Source: Methanocella_A sp049676595
Lineage (GTDB): Archaea > Halobacteriota > Methanocellia > Methanocellales > Methanocellaceae
DNA length: 64,000 nt
Assembly (NCBI RefSeq): GCF_049676595.1
Contig: NZ_CP187259.1
Coordinates: 1 to 64,000 of the forward strand
Reading direction: 5' to 3'
Shown: positions 23,876 through 32,262 of the stretch, one piece after another
Layout: each line of letters starts with the position of its first letter
Position numbering within the stretch: position 1 is the first letter of the stretch
The notes under the pieces: generated by a model
Seen by the model: only the letters and a program-made list of their open reading frames with translations
What the model was told of the DNA's origin: nothing
The model's database searches: none
Translations under genes and position numbers: made by a program

Positions 23876-25066
23876 TTAGAAGTCCGTCATAATACGGTAC
23901 TGGTCGATCTCGTCCTTCTTCATCGCCTGGAGGAACCTGCGGGACTCGCCCTCAATGTCCTTGGCGTTGGTGATGGACCTGCCGACGACCAGGATGTCTG
24001 CGCCGCCCTTTAATGCGGTTTCGACGTTCTCGACCTTGACGCCACCGGCGACTGCTACGAGCAGCTTCTTGCCGCCTGCGGCCTTCTTGATCTCGTGGAT
24101 GTTGCCCCACGCGTGCTCGGCGGACTGGCTCTCGGTGTCAATGCCGCGGTGCAGCTCGACGATGTCGGGCTTGACCTTGAGCGCTGCGATGAGCTTGGCG
24201 GGGTTCTCGACGTTCAGGGTGTCGATGATCGAGTAGATGCCGACCTTGCGGGCTTCCTCGATGAACTTCTCGATCGTGGCGATGGGTGCCAGGCCGGAGC
24301 AGACTACTGCGTCGGCGAGGTTGTCGGCGGCCATGCGGGCTTCCAGGTTGCCGGTGTCCAGGGTCTTCAGGTCGGCGACGATGAAGGCGTCCTTGCGGAT
24401 TTCCCTGATCTTGCTGATGACGGACAGGCCGTACCTCTTGATGAGCGGGGTGCCTGCTTCGATGATCAGGTGGTCGTTCTTGGGGACGTTCTTGAGCACC
24501 CGCTCGACGACGCCGAGGTCCGGCGCATCGATGGCGATCTGCAGGTAGGGTGCGTCCCAGAGCCTCGTGATCTTGTAGCCCATGATGGCGTGTACTCCTC
24601 TGTCCTTCTCGTAGGTGACCTTGTCCACTGCCGGGAACTTCTCCATGGCCCTGGTCAGCGCCAGCTTGGTCGCGCCATAGTTGTACTTGTAGATCTTGGT
24701 GGCGTCCTGGGCTTCGGGGTGGATGAACACCGAGACGATGATGACGACGTCCTCGCAGATGTCCTTGGGAATGGCGCCTTCCTCTACTGCATCGGCGACT
24801 GCCTTCGCGACAGCGGCCTGGGCGGGGCCGAAGATCTGGGCGGCCTGGCCCATGTTCTTGACTGTGACTTTCGGTACGATGAGAGTCGCGGGCTTCGGGA
24901 TTAAGTTAGGCCTTACGACTGCGAGCAGGGGCGTGTGCCCCATGGATAACTGGGTCATGCCATTAGCGAAAGCGATGCCAACGGGGCCGTTCTTATCTCC
25001 GATAAGAAGGTCGATGTGGGCCACCTCGTTGCCCTCGCCGATGAGAGCTTCTCCGATCTGGTACAT
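23876..25066 (-). CDS. fae-hps: Bifunctional formaldehyde-activating enzyme / hexulose-6-phosphate synthase
   Basis: 396 residues. The N-terminal Fae domain (about 1-165; EALIGEGNEVAHIDLLIGD, GHTPLLAVVRPN) joins formaldehyde to tetrahydromethanopterin. The C-terminal HPS domain (about 170-396; PYLQIAIDAPDLG, DAFIVADLKTLDTG, VELHRGIDTESQ, VAVAGGVKVENV) makes hexulose-6-phosphate from ribulose 5-phosphate and formaldehyde, or runs in reverse. In archaea this supplies ribose via the reverse RuMP path, and the released formaldehyde is captured by Fae. ATG 25066 follows GAGGT; the upstream frame to 25093 is unsupported. The fusion is known in methanogens and places this window there. Confidence 0.95.
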   Translation of the reverse strand: MYQIGEALIGEGNEVAHIDLLIGDKNGPVGIAFANGMTQLSMGHTPLLAVVRPNLIPKPATLIVPKVTVKNMGQAAQIFGPAQAAVAKAVADAVEEGAIPKDICEDVVIIVSVFIHPEAQDATKIYKYNYGATKLALTRAMEKFPAVDKVTYEKDRGVHAIMGYKITRLWDAPYLQIAIDAPDLGVVERVLKNVPKNDHLIIEAGTPLIKRYGLSVISKIREIRKDAFIVADLKTLDTGNLEARMAADNLADAVVCSGLAPIATIEKFIEEARKVGIYSIIDTLNVENPAKLIAALKVKPDIVELHRGIDTESQSAEHAWGNIHEIKKAAGGKKLLVAVAGGVKVENVETALKGGADILVVGRSITNAKDIEGESRRFLQAMKKDEIDQYRIMTDF

Positions 25067-25270
25067 GAATAGAACCTCATGACGCACTAACACGTTACTA
25101 CTTAATAACCATTTTGGGTATGAATAAAAGGGCGGGGCGCAGGTCAGCTGCAGGCCGAAGGCCTGTGATATAATTGCTTGTACGGCCTAACAAAGGCACA
25201 GGTGATCATAATAAACAATGGTCCAGAGAATTGCGAAAACTTATGAACTAAGCAGTTTTATTACAACCAC

Positions 25271-25822
25271 GTGAGACTAAATCTCATTATTGCCGCGATA
25301 TCCATAATCTTACTGGCCACAGCCAGCAGCGGTTGCCTCTGCATCGACTACATCTTTCCCCCCATGAAGTGGTTTAACTACAGCTACGATCCGGCGGAAA
25401 ACGTGGCAATCGAGATCAACCTGGTTACGCTGGGGCCTGATCCGGTCACAATCCTGCCATCGGATTCCGGGCAGATCAACCTCTCGGTGCATACTTTTTA
25501 TGTCGATGAGCCCTACACCCACTCCGAGGCTAATGGCAGTAGTCGAGATATCAAGTTAGGACTTATGAGCTGGTCAGATGGCCCTCATGTAAAAACAGAT
25601 ACACTACTCTTTCTGCCACAGGGCCCGAATTATACTGTGACTATCAGGAACGGATGGGCTCGTCCGAACCAGAGCGACGTAGTGACGAAGTATAACGGTG
25701 GTAACCTGACTCTCTGGGTAAACGATCCAGAACACCCACTGCAATGGCACCCGAATTTCGGAAGAGATCCCTTATTAATACCTGTGGCAGAGGGGGACCG
25801 GGCATTAACAGGAGCAACGTAG
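25271..25822 (+). CDS. Putative lipoprotein
   Basis: 183 residues. GTG start, then a signal peptide with a lipobox-like end (ATASSGC, Cys about 22) and a C-L-C pair. The mature part is a beta-rich domain with several N-glycosylation sites (NYS, NGS, NYT, NQS). Not recognised. It faces the next gene across an 80-bp gap; both encode small exported proteins with YNL/YTV strand patterns, but I see no clear homology. Confidence 0.65.
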   Translation: MRLNLIIAAISIILLATASSGCLCIDYIFPPMKWFNYSYDPAENVAIEINLVTLGPDPVTILPSDSGQINLSVHTFYVDEPYTHSEANGSSRDIKLGLMSWSDGPHVKTDTLLFLPQGPNYTVTIRNGWARPNQSDVVTKYNGGNLTLWVNDPEHPLQWHPNFGRDPLLIPVAEGDRALTGAT

Positions 25823-25901
25823 TAAACAGCTTCTATGTGTAGCCTCACTCTCCGGGTTAACGACCAGATCTCGCTTCTCAGGTTTATGAACCATATAATG
25901 G

Positions 25902-26402
25902 CTAAGTCTTACCGTACGAACTGTAGCTCCACGATTGGTTTTCAACTGTTGTGTTACCGTTCTTGTTAGTAGAAACGATAGTGTAAGTCCAGTTTCTGGG
26001 CAGGTAGACGTGTTCGTCTGCTCGCGATGAGCCCAGGAAGTTGTCTACTGCACTTACTACCCGGATGCTGACTCTAAGATCATCGCCCTCTTTACTGAAG
26101 TGAACAGCGTCATAGCTCACGACCCCGCCCCAGATCTTCACCTCAAGGTCCTGCCCATCTGAGTCGAGGTACTTCACATAGTTCTTCAATACCGCGTCGA
26201 ACTCTGCGATGATCAACACGTTGGTGACAGAACCGTTCTTACTCAAGTTATAGCTGTAGTAATAGTCGGGAGGTTTCTGGCTTTTGCCGGCGGGATTCTG
26301 CAGGTAGCCGCATAGTACACAAATGCCCCATAGCAGAAGGATGATAGCTACAAGTCCCGCAAGGGCAAAAACTGGGGCAGGGATAGATTTTCTGCGAAGC
26401 AC
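25902..26402 (-). CDS. Membrane-anchored exported protein
   Basis: 166 residues: basic N-terminus (MLRRKS), one transmembrane helix (about 10-32), then an extracytoplasmic domain with beta-strand character and Asn/Tyr-rich ends (YYYSYNLSKNGS, WSYSSYGKT). Multiple N-X-S/T sites. Unrecognised family. Composition AT-richer than the metabolic genes. Confidence 0.6.
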   Translation of the reverse strand: MLRRKSIPAPVFALAGLVAIILLLWGICVLCGYLQNPAGKSQKPPDYYYSYNLSKNGSVTNVLIIAEFDAVLKNYVKYLDSDGQDLEVKIWGGVVSYDAVHFSKEGDDLRVSIRVVSAVDNFLGSSRADEHVYLPRNWTYTIVSTNKNGNTTVENQSWSYSSYGKT

Positions 26403-26542
26403 ATATAAATCAGCTTCATTATTTACTTATTATAGTTACCGCTTTTTTGACATAGGCAGTTCCTCTGATCTGCATAGATATACCACCAGGCACGCCAGGC
26501 TAAGTAGTAATAACCGTGCGGTTCCGATCCAAAAAGTCCTTG

Positions 26543-26871
26543 GCGTTCCATGAAAAATTGTTGGTCCGGGAGGTGTTGAGAGGTCAGAGAGGAGGTCAGA
26601 GAGGTTCAGGGAGTTTAGAGAGGACTTTTCAAGCTGGGAGGTCAGGGAGGGTCAGAGGTCAGAGAGGGAGGCTATGTGAGGCACCCGGAGGTCTGAGAGA
26701 ATCAACTTAAGAAAATCCTCTCAGACCTTTCCACACTCCCAAACCTCCTCTCTGACCTCTTAACCTCCCTAACCTCCCAGCTTGAAAATCCTCCCCTGCC
26801 TCCCGGGACCTCCCCGATCTCCAAGGATTTTTCTCCAGCTTAACTTGAAAAACCTGTTTTCACGAGCCGAG
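26543..26871. repeat. Palindromic repeat element S2
   Basis: Very similar to S1: it begins GGCGTTCCATGAAAAATTG, carries GGTCAGAGAGGAGGTCAGAG words, has a short AT centre (TCAACTTAAGAAAATCC), and returns in CCTCCTCTCTGACCTC words to AACTTGAAAAACCTGTTTT. It lies between two minus-strand genes with no gene in it. Confidence 0.8.
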
Positions 26872-26918
26872 TACCTGGCGGCCTGGCGTTTTATTCTTAC
26901 AGGATGTTTTCCCCGAGT

Positions 26919-27935
26919 TTACGAGAAAATCAGTTTTAACGTTTCACCCGGCACCTCTTCAACAGCCAGCTTCCCCTGTACCATGTCTGAGATGAAGAGC
27001 GATCTGGCGATCAGGCCGATGGGCGGCTCCGAGGTCAGGCGGGGGAGAGCCTTGCTGTACCGCCGGAGGGGCGCGAAGTCGATGTCGGGCAGCCGGCCTG
27101 CCATGAAGTTCTCTCCCGGGGCCTCGAGGATCTCGCTGAAGGCGTAGGCGAGGAAGATGTTTGGCGGAAACAGGGGGTTATTCCGGGACGAGTTCAGGAG
27201 ATAATCAAGCGCGCTCGGGGAGTACCGCCTGACGGCGATCACCATGTCCCGCTGGTAGGGCGGAATGATGAGGTCTTCCATGAGGGCGAAGAAGTCCTCC
27301 GAGGCAAGCAGCCTGACGATGCCGGTGAAAATATCGCCCAGCTGGTCGATGTCGCCCTCCCGCATCATGTCACCTATGGCCATGAAGCTGCCTGAGAGTG
27401 GATCATCCCGATCGCTGGCCCGGACCCGATCTACCCAGGCCAGGATTTTCTCTTGATCGTCGCCCGCCGCCTGTAGCAGGACCTTGATCTTTTCGTAGCC
27501 CCGGTTATCATGGATAGTCTCAGTCAGCTCCATCAGAGAGTTCCGGACGATGTTGGTCCTCATTCTCGTGTCGAAGGACTTCGAGGACGTATATTCCACG
27601 AAGTATTTTGTTTTCATCAGCGCGGGTACCAGACCATATTCATTCAGGAAATTGTGGAGCCGCTTGAGGCTGTTGAAACCAGAGCGGATTCGATACGAGT
27701 TGGCAATGCCGCTGCCGTGGGTGACCTTCTCGAGCAGGGCGAGCCGTTCGTCCGAAGATAAATCGGCCAGGTGCAGCTTCACGTCTTTAGAGCTCTTGAT
27801 GTTATGCCGCTCCTGCAGGTGCTCCCGTATCTCCGTGAAGGTTCGCTCGCCGTTGTCCGCAATGTAGAGCAGGATGGCTGCCTTGGTCCTGCCGGTAGGC
27901 TCCCGCTCTCCCCTTGCTCTGGTTTTACTGGCCAT
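26919..27935 (-). CDS. Winged-helix regulator with C-terminal helical domain (copy 1)
   Basis: 338 residues. The N-terminal winged helix (about 15-90: GRTKAAILLYIADNGERTFTEIREHL) is followed by a helical sensor-like domain with no known match. It is paralogous to the gene at 30463: both share GERxP-GRTKAAILLY, YRIR-GF-SL--L-N, and the ending LTxEPPIxxIARSxFIxD. Each copy is divergent from an operon with a flavin-reductase-type protein. An 18-bp palindrome lies upstream. Likely a repressor or activator of the divergent genes; the ligand is unknown. Confidence 0.75.
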   Translation of the reverse strand: MASKTRARGEREPTGRTKAAILLYIADNGERTFTEIREHLQERHNIKSSKDVKLHLADLSSDERLALLEKVTHGSGIANSYRIRSGFNSLKRLHNFLNEYGLVPALMKTKYFVEYTSSKSFDTRMRTNIVRNSLMELTETIHDNRGYEKIKVLLQAAGDDQEKILAWVDRVRASDRDDPLSGSFMAIGDMMREGDIDQLGDIFTGIVRLLASEDFFALMEDLIIPPYQRDMVIAVRRYSPSALDYLLNSSRNNPLFPPNIFLAYAFSEILEAPGENFMAGRLPDIDFAPLRRYSKALPRLTSEPPIGLIARSLFISDMVQGKLAVEEVPGETLKLIFS

Positions 27936-27969
27936 GTAGAATCGCCGCCCGAGTATTTGATAAAAGTAT

Positions 27970-27987
27970 CATATACCCGGGTATATG
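27970..27987. promoter_or_regulatory. Perfect 18-bp palindrome in divergent promoter
   Basis: CATATACCCGGGTATATG, perfect, between the regulator gene (minus) and the HdrB/D-like operon (plus). Probable operator of the adjacent winged-helix regulator. Confidence 0.65.
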
Positions 27988-28087
27988 TACCTGTCGAAAA
28001 ATCGTTAATACGGTGCTATGCCATGGTGATTGATGGAATTGGTTGGAGAAACTGCGAGCAATCACAGAAATACGAGAGGTATCTAAT

Positions 28088-28981
28088 ATGAGCACCAAAA
28101 ATTGTAACCCTTTAAATTCCGTCTACTGCAATCTCAAAGTCAAGCTGGCCGGCAATCTTAACGAAAAAGACCTCGCCGGCCTGTACAGCTGTACTTTATG
28201 TAATGAATGCCACACCGCCGACTTCAACAGGGGAGCCAGGGAGATGGCGATCAGCAGGAGCCTCGTCGCCCCGCACGTCAGCACGATAGGCAAGAACATC
28301 AGGGAGAAGGGCAACCCCTACGGCATCACAGGCAAGAGAGCAGGGTCCGGCAAGTGCGAGACCATCCTCTTCCGGGGCTGCACGTCCACTTACAAGGCTC
28401 CGGAAATCCTGGCCGCCGTCGAAAACCTGCTCGGTAAGAAAGGCATCCAGTACGGCACTATCGACGGGGAAACGTGCTGCGGCAACGTGCTGTTCAACTT
28501 GGGCGACAAGGCGTCGGGCACAGAGGTCGTCAAGGCCAACATCGCGAAGTTCAAGGCGGCCGGAGTCAGGAAGATCATCACCGTCTGCCCCGGGTGCTAC
28601 GCCTCGTTTAACAAGTACTACAAGGGGCAGGACGGCTTCAACCCGGAGATAGTGCTGGCAGTAGACCTGCTCGGCGGAATGACCGTGAACGGCGACTTCG
28701 CCATCCAGGATCCCTGCCACGGCAAGGAGAAGAGCGGCGTTGTCCGCAGTCTGCTGCCGGGCTCCTCGAATAAGAGCGTGAGCCCGTGCTGCGGTGCCGG
28801 AGCAGGCGTCATGTCCCACGACAGGCTCCTGGCAGAGGCCAAGGCGCAGAAGGCTTTCGAAGGCAAGCCGGCGAAGGTCGTCACGTACTGCCCCTTCTGC
28901 TACTCGAGCCTGAAGGCCGTGAAGCAGGGCGAAGTCACGGATATTTACATCCTGATGGACAGGCAGGGCCAGATGGCATAA
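28088..28981 (+). CDS. CCG-domain (HdrB/HdrD-like) iron-sulfur protein
   Basis: 297 residues with two CCG domains: LFRGCTSTY ... TCCGNVL ... VCPGCYAS and DPCHGKE ... PCCGAGAG ... TYCPFCYSS, the CX(~35)CCX(~35)CXXC pattern that holds the unusual 4Fe-4S centre in heterodisulfide reductase. An N-terminal CTLCNEC motif hints at a partial cubane site. Members reduce disulfides or transfer electrons (HdrB/D, GlpC, LutA). ATG at 28088 follows GAGAGGT. First gene of an operon with a small membrane protein, a flavin reductase-like protein and a membrane protein, so a membrane-linked redox unit is plausible. Confidence 0.88.
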   Translation: MSTKNCNPLNSVYCNLKVKLAGNLNEKDLAGLYSCTLCNECHTADFNRGAREMAISRSLVAPHVSTIGKNIREKGNPYGITGKRAGSGKCETILFRGCTSTYKAPEILAAVENLLGKKGIQYGTIDGETCCGNVLFNLGDKASGTEVVKANIAKFKAAGVRKIITVCPGCYASFNKYYKGQDGFNPEIVLAVDLLGGMTVNGDFAIQDPCHGKEKSGVVRSLLPGSSNKSVSPCCGAGAGVMSHDRLLAEAKAQKAFEGKPAKVVTYCPFCYSSLKAVKQGEVTDIYILMDRQGQMA

Positions 28982-29009
28982 CAGGCCAGGACTAGCAGGA
29001 GGGCAAGAC

Positions 29010-29270
29010 ATGGAACTGATCAGTACAGGAAAGGTGCACCTCGCGAGTGCAGGGAGATACCTAAGGGTAGCCGCAATCGCAATCCTGACCACGGGCGGGC
29101 TGCTGGCCGGACAGGTGTACCTGGATCTCGGAGCGCTGCTGGCTGGCTGGATGACTTCAGCGCAGCCTGTATTTATGACGCTCGGCGTCTCAGGCGTAAT
29201 GAAAAATCCGGGGTTTGGCACCGGTATGAAGATCATGATCGGCAGGCTTGCCAGAGCAGTGATTTGTTAA
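29010..29270 (+). CDS. Small two-helix membrane protein
   Basis: 86 residues, two hydrophobic segments (about 17-38 and 42-62) and a short basic tail. Start backed by AGGAGGGCAAGAC just before the ATG. It lies between the CCG-domain gene and the flavin reductase-like gene in one operon. No family recognised; possibly a membrane anchor or electron-transfer partner (inference). Confidence 0.65.
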   Translation: MELISTGKVHLASAGRYLRVAAIAILTTGGLLAGQVYLDLGALLAGWMTSAQPVFMTLGVSGVMKNPGFGTGMKIMIGRLARAVIC

Positions 29271-29300
29271 TGGAAAACTGAGAGCAGGAAGGAAAGTTCG

Positions 29301-29867
29301 ATGGATAAAGTGATGATAGGAAAGATGCCGGTCGCAGCCGTGCCTGCAGTGATCGTCGGCACGCTGGTCGATGGCAAGCCGAACTACAACACGCTGGGCT
29401 GCTTCGGCATGATGTCGATTACGAAGCCTACAGTGAGCATCATGTCCGGAAGATCTCACTACACTAACAAGGGCATCCGGGAAACAGGGTATTTCAGCGT
29501 GAACGTGCCCACACCGGGCATCGTCCGGGAAACAGACTACGTGGGCCTGGTCTCCGGTGAGAAGGTCGACAAGTCCGGCCTGTTCACCCCGTTCTTCGGG
29601 TCCGTGGATAAGGCACCGATGATAAAGGAATGCCCGGTCAACATGCTGTGCAGGGTGATCAAGACTGACGAGCTGCCCAACGTGCCCAACCACGAAATCT
29701 TCTACGGTGAAATAGAGGAGGTATACGTCAGCGGAGACTGCTTCGTCGACGGCCAGCCCGACCCGAAGAAGATCAACCCGCTACTTCTGACCGGCCGCTC
29801 CTACGCTGGCATCGGCGAGTATGCCGGCGCTGCCTGGAAGGAAGGCCTCGCCCTGATCAAGAGGTAA
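29301..29867 (+). CDS. Flavin reductase-like FMN-binding protein (copy 1)
   Basis: 188 residues of the flavin reductase-like split-barrel family: KMPVAAVPAVIVGTLVDGKPNYNTLGCFGMMS, PTVSIMSGRSHYTNKGIRETGYFSVNVP, KCPVNMLC-type strand and an F-GE-EEVYV strand. Such archaeal proteins bind FMN and act as flavin reductases or electron carriers. About 55% similar by eye to the product at 31666. GGAAGG-type ribosome binding site upstream. Confidence 0.85.
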   Translation: MDKVMIGKMPVAAVPAVIVGTLVDGKPNYNTLGCFGMMSITKPTVSIMSGRSHYTNKGIRETGYFSVNVPTPGIVRETDYVGLVSGEKVDKSGLFTPFFGSVDKAPMIKECPVNMLCRVIKTDELPNVPNHEIFYGEIEEVYVSGDCFVDGQPDPKKINPLLLTGRSYAGIGEYAGAAWKEGLALIKR

Positions 29868-29869
29868 CT

Positions 29870-30478
29870 ATGGCACAGAGATCAGACGATTCCCGGTGGA
29901 AATACCTGGAAGCTTTCACCGGGGCGATCACCCGCCCGGTGGTCTACCTGTTACTCCTGGCAGTCTTCGCCGGGCTGTTCGTCTGGATGGAGGTTCCCGG
30001 TCTGCCGTATAGTGCCGCGGATTTCTCCACGAAAACGAACGGCGGATCACAGCTCGACATGATGATCGGCTACTCGCCCGAAAAAGCGTATGAGCTGATA
30101 GAGGGCTACGGGGCGGACGGGAGGACGTATTACGTCAGGAAGCTGGTGCTCAACGACCTCGTCTTCCCGGTAGCCTACTCGCTGCTCTTCGCCGGCACGC
30201 TGGCGCTCTTGTTAAAATACCTGACAGGGGCGGACAGCAGGCTCCGGTACCTGGCGGTGCTACCGCTGGCGGGCGGAGCCCTGGACCTAGCGGAGAACGC
30301 GAGTATAATCACGATGCTGCTCGCTTATCCTGCCCGGATGGAGGTCATCGCCACGGCGACCTCTCTGGTCACGGCGGTGAAGCTGGGAATAAATGCGACG
30401 GCCGTGGCACTCATCTTGCTGGGCCTCGTTGTAGCAGCGTATTGCCTGGTTCGAAAAAGGCTTCAGCCCCGGGTCTGA
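29870..30478 (+). CDS. Polytopic membrane protein
   Basis: 202 residues, four hydrophobic segments (about 20-42, 95-118, 120-140 and 165-192), a loop with KAYELIEGYGADGR between the first two. No family recognised with confidence. Starts 2 nt after the flavin reductase-like gene stops, so it is the operon's last gene. Its 3' end overlaps the 3' end of the opposing regulator gene by 16 nt. Confidence 0.7.
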   Translation: MAQRSDDSRWKYLEAFTGAITRPVVYLLLLAVFAGLFVWMEVPGLPYSAADFSTKTNGGSQLDMMIGYSPEKAYELIEGYGADGRTYYVRKLVLNDLVFPVAYSLLFAGTLALLLKYLTGADSRLRYLAVLPLAGGALDLAENASIITMLLAYPARMEVIATATSLVTAVKLGINATAVALILLGLVVAAYCLVRKRLQPRV

Positions 30479-31506
30479 CTGACGTCCGCCAGGATCTGGC
30501 GCAGCGTCTCCGCCGGGACTTCCTTTATAGCCAGCCTTCCGCCTGCGAGGTCGGTGATGAAGTGGGAGCGGGCGATGGTGAAGATCGGCGGCTCCGGGGT
30601 GAGTCGGGGGATGCCCGCGGCGTAATCGCAGCACTCCTGCAGTGTCAGGTGCGGCCCCGACAGGGGTTCATCCTGAGCCACCAGGACGCTGATAACGTAG
30701 GGCAGAAACGGATTCCGGATGAACAGCGGGCTGTCGCAGTTCAAGTTTGCGATACAGTCGAAAGCGCCCGGGGACAGCCGCATGATGGAGGTGATCCTCT
30801 CCCGGTACTCTTCGGGGATGACGATGTCCGAAGCCAGCACGCTGAACTGTTTCAGGCATATGGCCTCGAGCCCTCTTTTCATGACCTTCTGCACGTAGGC
30901 TTCAGCCATCATATCGGCATCAGGAGAACAGAGATCGTCGATCATCCGGACGAAGCTGCCAGCCACGGGATCATCGGTATCCCGCCCCCGTACCCGGGCT
31001 ATCCAGCCAGTTAGCATTACCCGGTGTTCCGGCGTCACATGATTCAGGCTCTGCAGGATCATGGCTGTGCCTTCCTCGGTGGCCAGGCACCTGGTAAGGT
31101 CGAGCATAGCGTCGCAGAGGAGAGACGTCTTGACCTGGACGAAGAAGTCGCAGGACGCCGTGTACTCGTGGAAGTGCCGGGCCTGCATCAGCGCAGTTTC
31201 CAGGCCTTGCACTTTCAGGTAGTTGTACAGCTTTCGCAAGCTGCCGAAGCCGTCCCTGATCCGGTAGGAACAGGCGTTGCCGTTGCCGTTCGTTTTTTTC
31301 ACGATGAGTCCCAGCCTGCCCGGGTCGGCCAGGTCGTTCAGGTGCCCCCGGATATCTTTCTGGCTCCTGATATTGTGGCGGTCAAGCAGGTGCTCCCGGA
31401 CCTCTGTAAAGGTGCTCTCCCCGTGCTCCGCCAGGTAGAGCAGGATGGCTGCCTTAGTCCTGCCTGCCGGCTCCCGCTCGCCTCTCGCCCGTGATCTGGC
31501 CCTCGT
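30463..31506 (-). CDS. Winged-helix regulator (copy 2), likely ACG start
   Basis: A paralogue of the gene at 26919. The only ATG/GTG/TTG in frame is a GTG at 31302, which would remove the whole winged helix. Yet the frame upstream, read from 31506, encodes residues matching copy 1 (RARGEREPAGRTKAAILLY), including the full helix-turn-helix. ACG at 31504-31506 aligns exactly with the ATG of copy 1 and sits 5 nt after a perfect AAGGAGG. So either ACG is used as start, or the start codon has mutated. The C-terminal domain ends LTPEPPIFTIARSHFITD as in copy 1. Convergent 16-nt overlap with the membrane protein gene. Confidence 0.7.
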   Translation of the reverse strand, partial: TRARSRARGEREPAGRTKAAILLYLAEHGESTFTEVREHLLDRHNIRSQKDIRGHLNDLADPGRLGLIVKKTNGNGNACSYRIRDGFGSLRKLYNYLKVQGLETALMQARHFHEYTASCDFFVQVKTSLLCDAMLDLTRCLATEEGTAMILQSLNHVTPEHRVMLTGWIARVRGRDTDDPVAGSFVRMIDDLCSPDADMMAEAYVQKVMKRGLEAICLKQFSVLASDIVIPEEYRERITSIMRLSPGAFDCIANLNCDSPLFIRNPFLPYVISVLVAQDEPLSGPHLTLQECCDYAAGIPRLTPEPPIFTIARSHFITDLAGGRLAIKEVPAETLRQILADVSQTRG

Positions 31507-31522
31507 GTTCGCCTCCTTGCCG

Positions 31523-31558
31523 TAGTGTATGAATCGATATCATACACTATGGTGTATA
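31523..31558. promoter_or_regulatory. Two overlapping palindromes in divergent promoter
   Basis: TAGTGTATGA-ATCGATA-TCATACACTA (31523-31549, 10-bp perfect arms) overlaps ATACAC-TATG-GTGTAT (31543-31558). They lie just upstream of the copy-2 regulator and face the flavin reductase operon at 31666. Probable operator. Confidence 0.65.
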
Positions 31559-31665
31559 AACTGCTGAAATAATCAATTTATAGCTTACATACAGTTTGTT
31601 GTTCAAGCAGTATATGCTGTAACTTGATTAAAAATATTTTCATACAGTAACAAGTCGGTGAGAGA

Positions 31666-32262
31666 ATGACAGAGCATGAGGAAAAAGTAATGATCGGAAA
31701 AATGCCCGCCTGCGCCCTTCCGGTGGCCATCGTAGGCTCCATGGTGAACGGGAAAGCCAACTTCAACACGCTGGGCTGCTTCGGGCTCCTGTCCGCGGTC
31801 AAGCCTATGGTCTACATTATGTCGGGGAAGTCGCACTACACGAACGTTGGCATCCGGGAAAGCGGCTATTTCAGCGTGAACATACCTTCCGAAGAGCTGG
31901 TGGCAAAGACGGACTACGTGGGCCTCGTCTCCGGGCGGGACACGGACAAGTCCGGGGTCTTCAGTTCATTATTCGGAGCTGCAGACAAGGCGCCTATGAT
32001 CAAGGAGTGCCCGGTCAACATACTGTGCAAGGTCCTTAAAAGCGAGGAGCTGTCCAACAGTCCGGTCAGCGACATCGTCTCGGAGGTCTTCATAGGGGAA
32101 GTGCTGGAAGTTTACGTCAGCAAAGACTGCCTTACAGACGGGCGGCCGGACCTGCGGAAGATCAATCCCCTATTGCTCGGCGGCAATCCTCTCATGTACT
32201 GGACTCTCGGGAGCCAGGCAGGCCTGGCCTACAAAGACGGGAAGGGGCTGATCCAGAAATGA
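31666..32262 (+). CDS. Flavin reductase-like FMN-binding protein (copy 2)
   Basis: 198 residues, paralogue of 29301: KMPACALPVAIVGSMVNGKANFNTLGCFG, MSGKSHYTNVGIRESGYFSVNIP, APMIKECPVNILCKV. A GGTGAGAGA ribosome binding site precedes the ATG. It is translationally coupled (ATGA) to a metallo-beta-lactamase-fold gene. The pairing of an FMN protein with an MBL-fold protein recalls flavodiiron-type redox systems split over two chains, but the diiron ligands of flavodiiron proteins are not evident here. Confidence 0.85.
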   Translation: MTEHEEKVMIGKMPACALPVAIVGSMVNGKANFNTLGCFGLLSAVKPMVYIMSGKSHYTNVGIRESGYFSVNIPSEELVAKTDYVGLVSGRDTDKSGVFSSLFGAADKAPMIKECPVNILCKVLKSEELSNSPVSDIVSEVFIGEVLEVYVSKDCLTDGRPDLRKINPLLLGGNPLMYWTLGSQAGLAYKDGKGLIQK

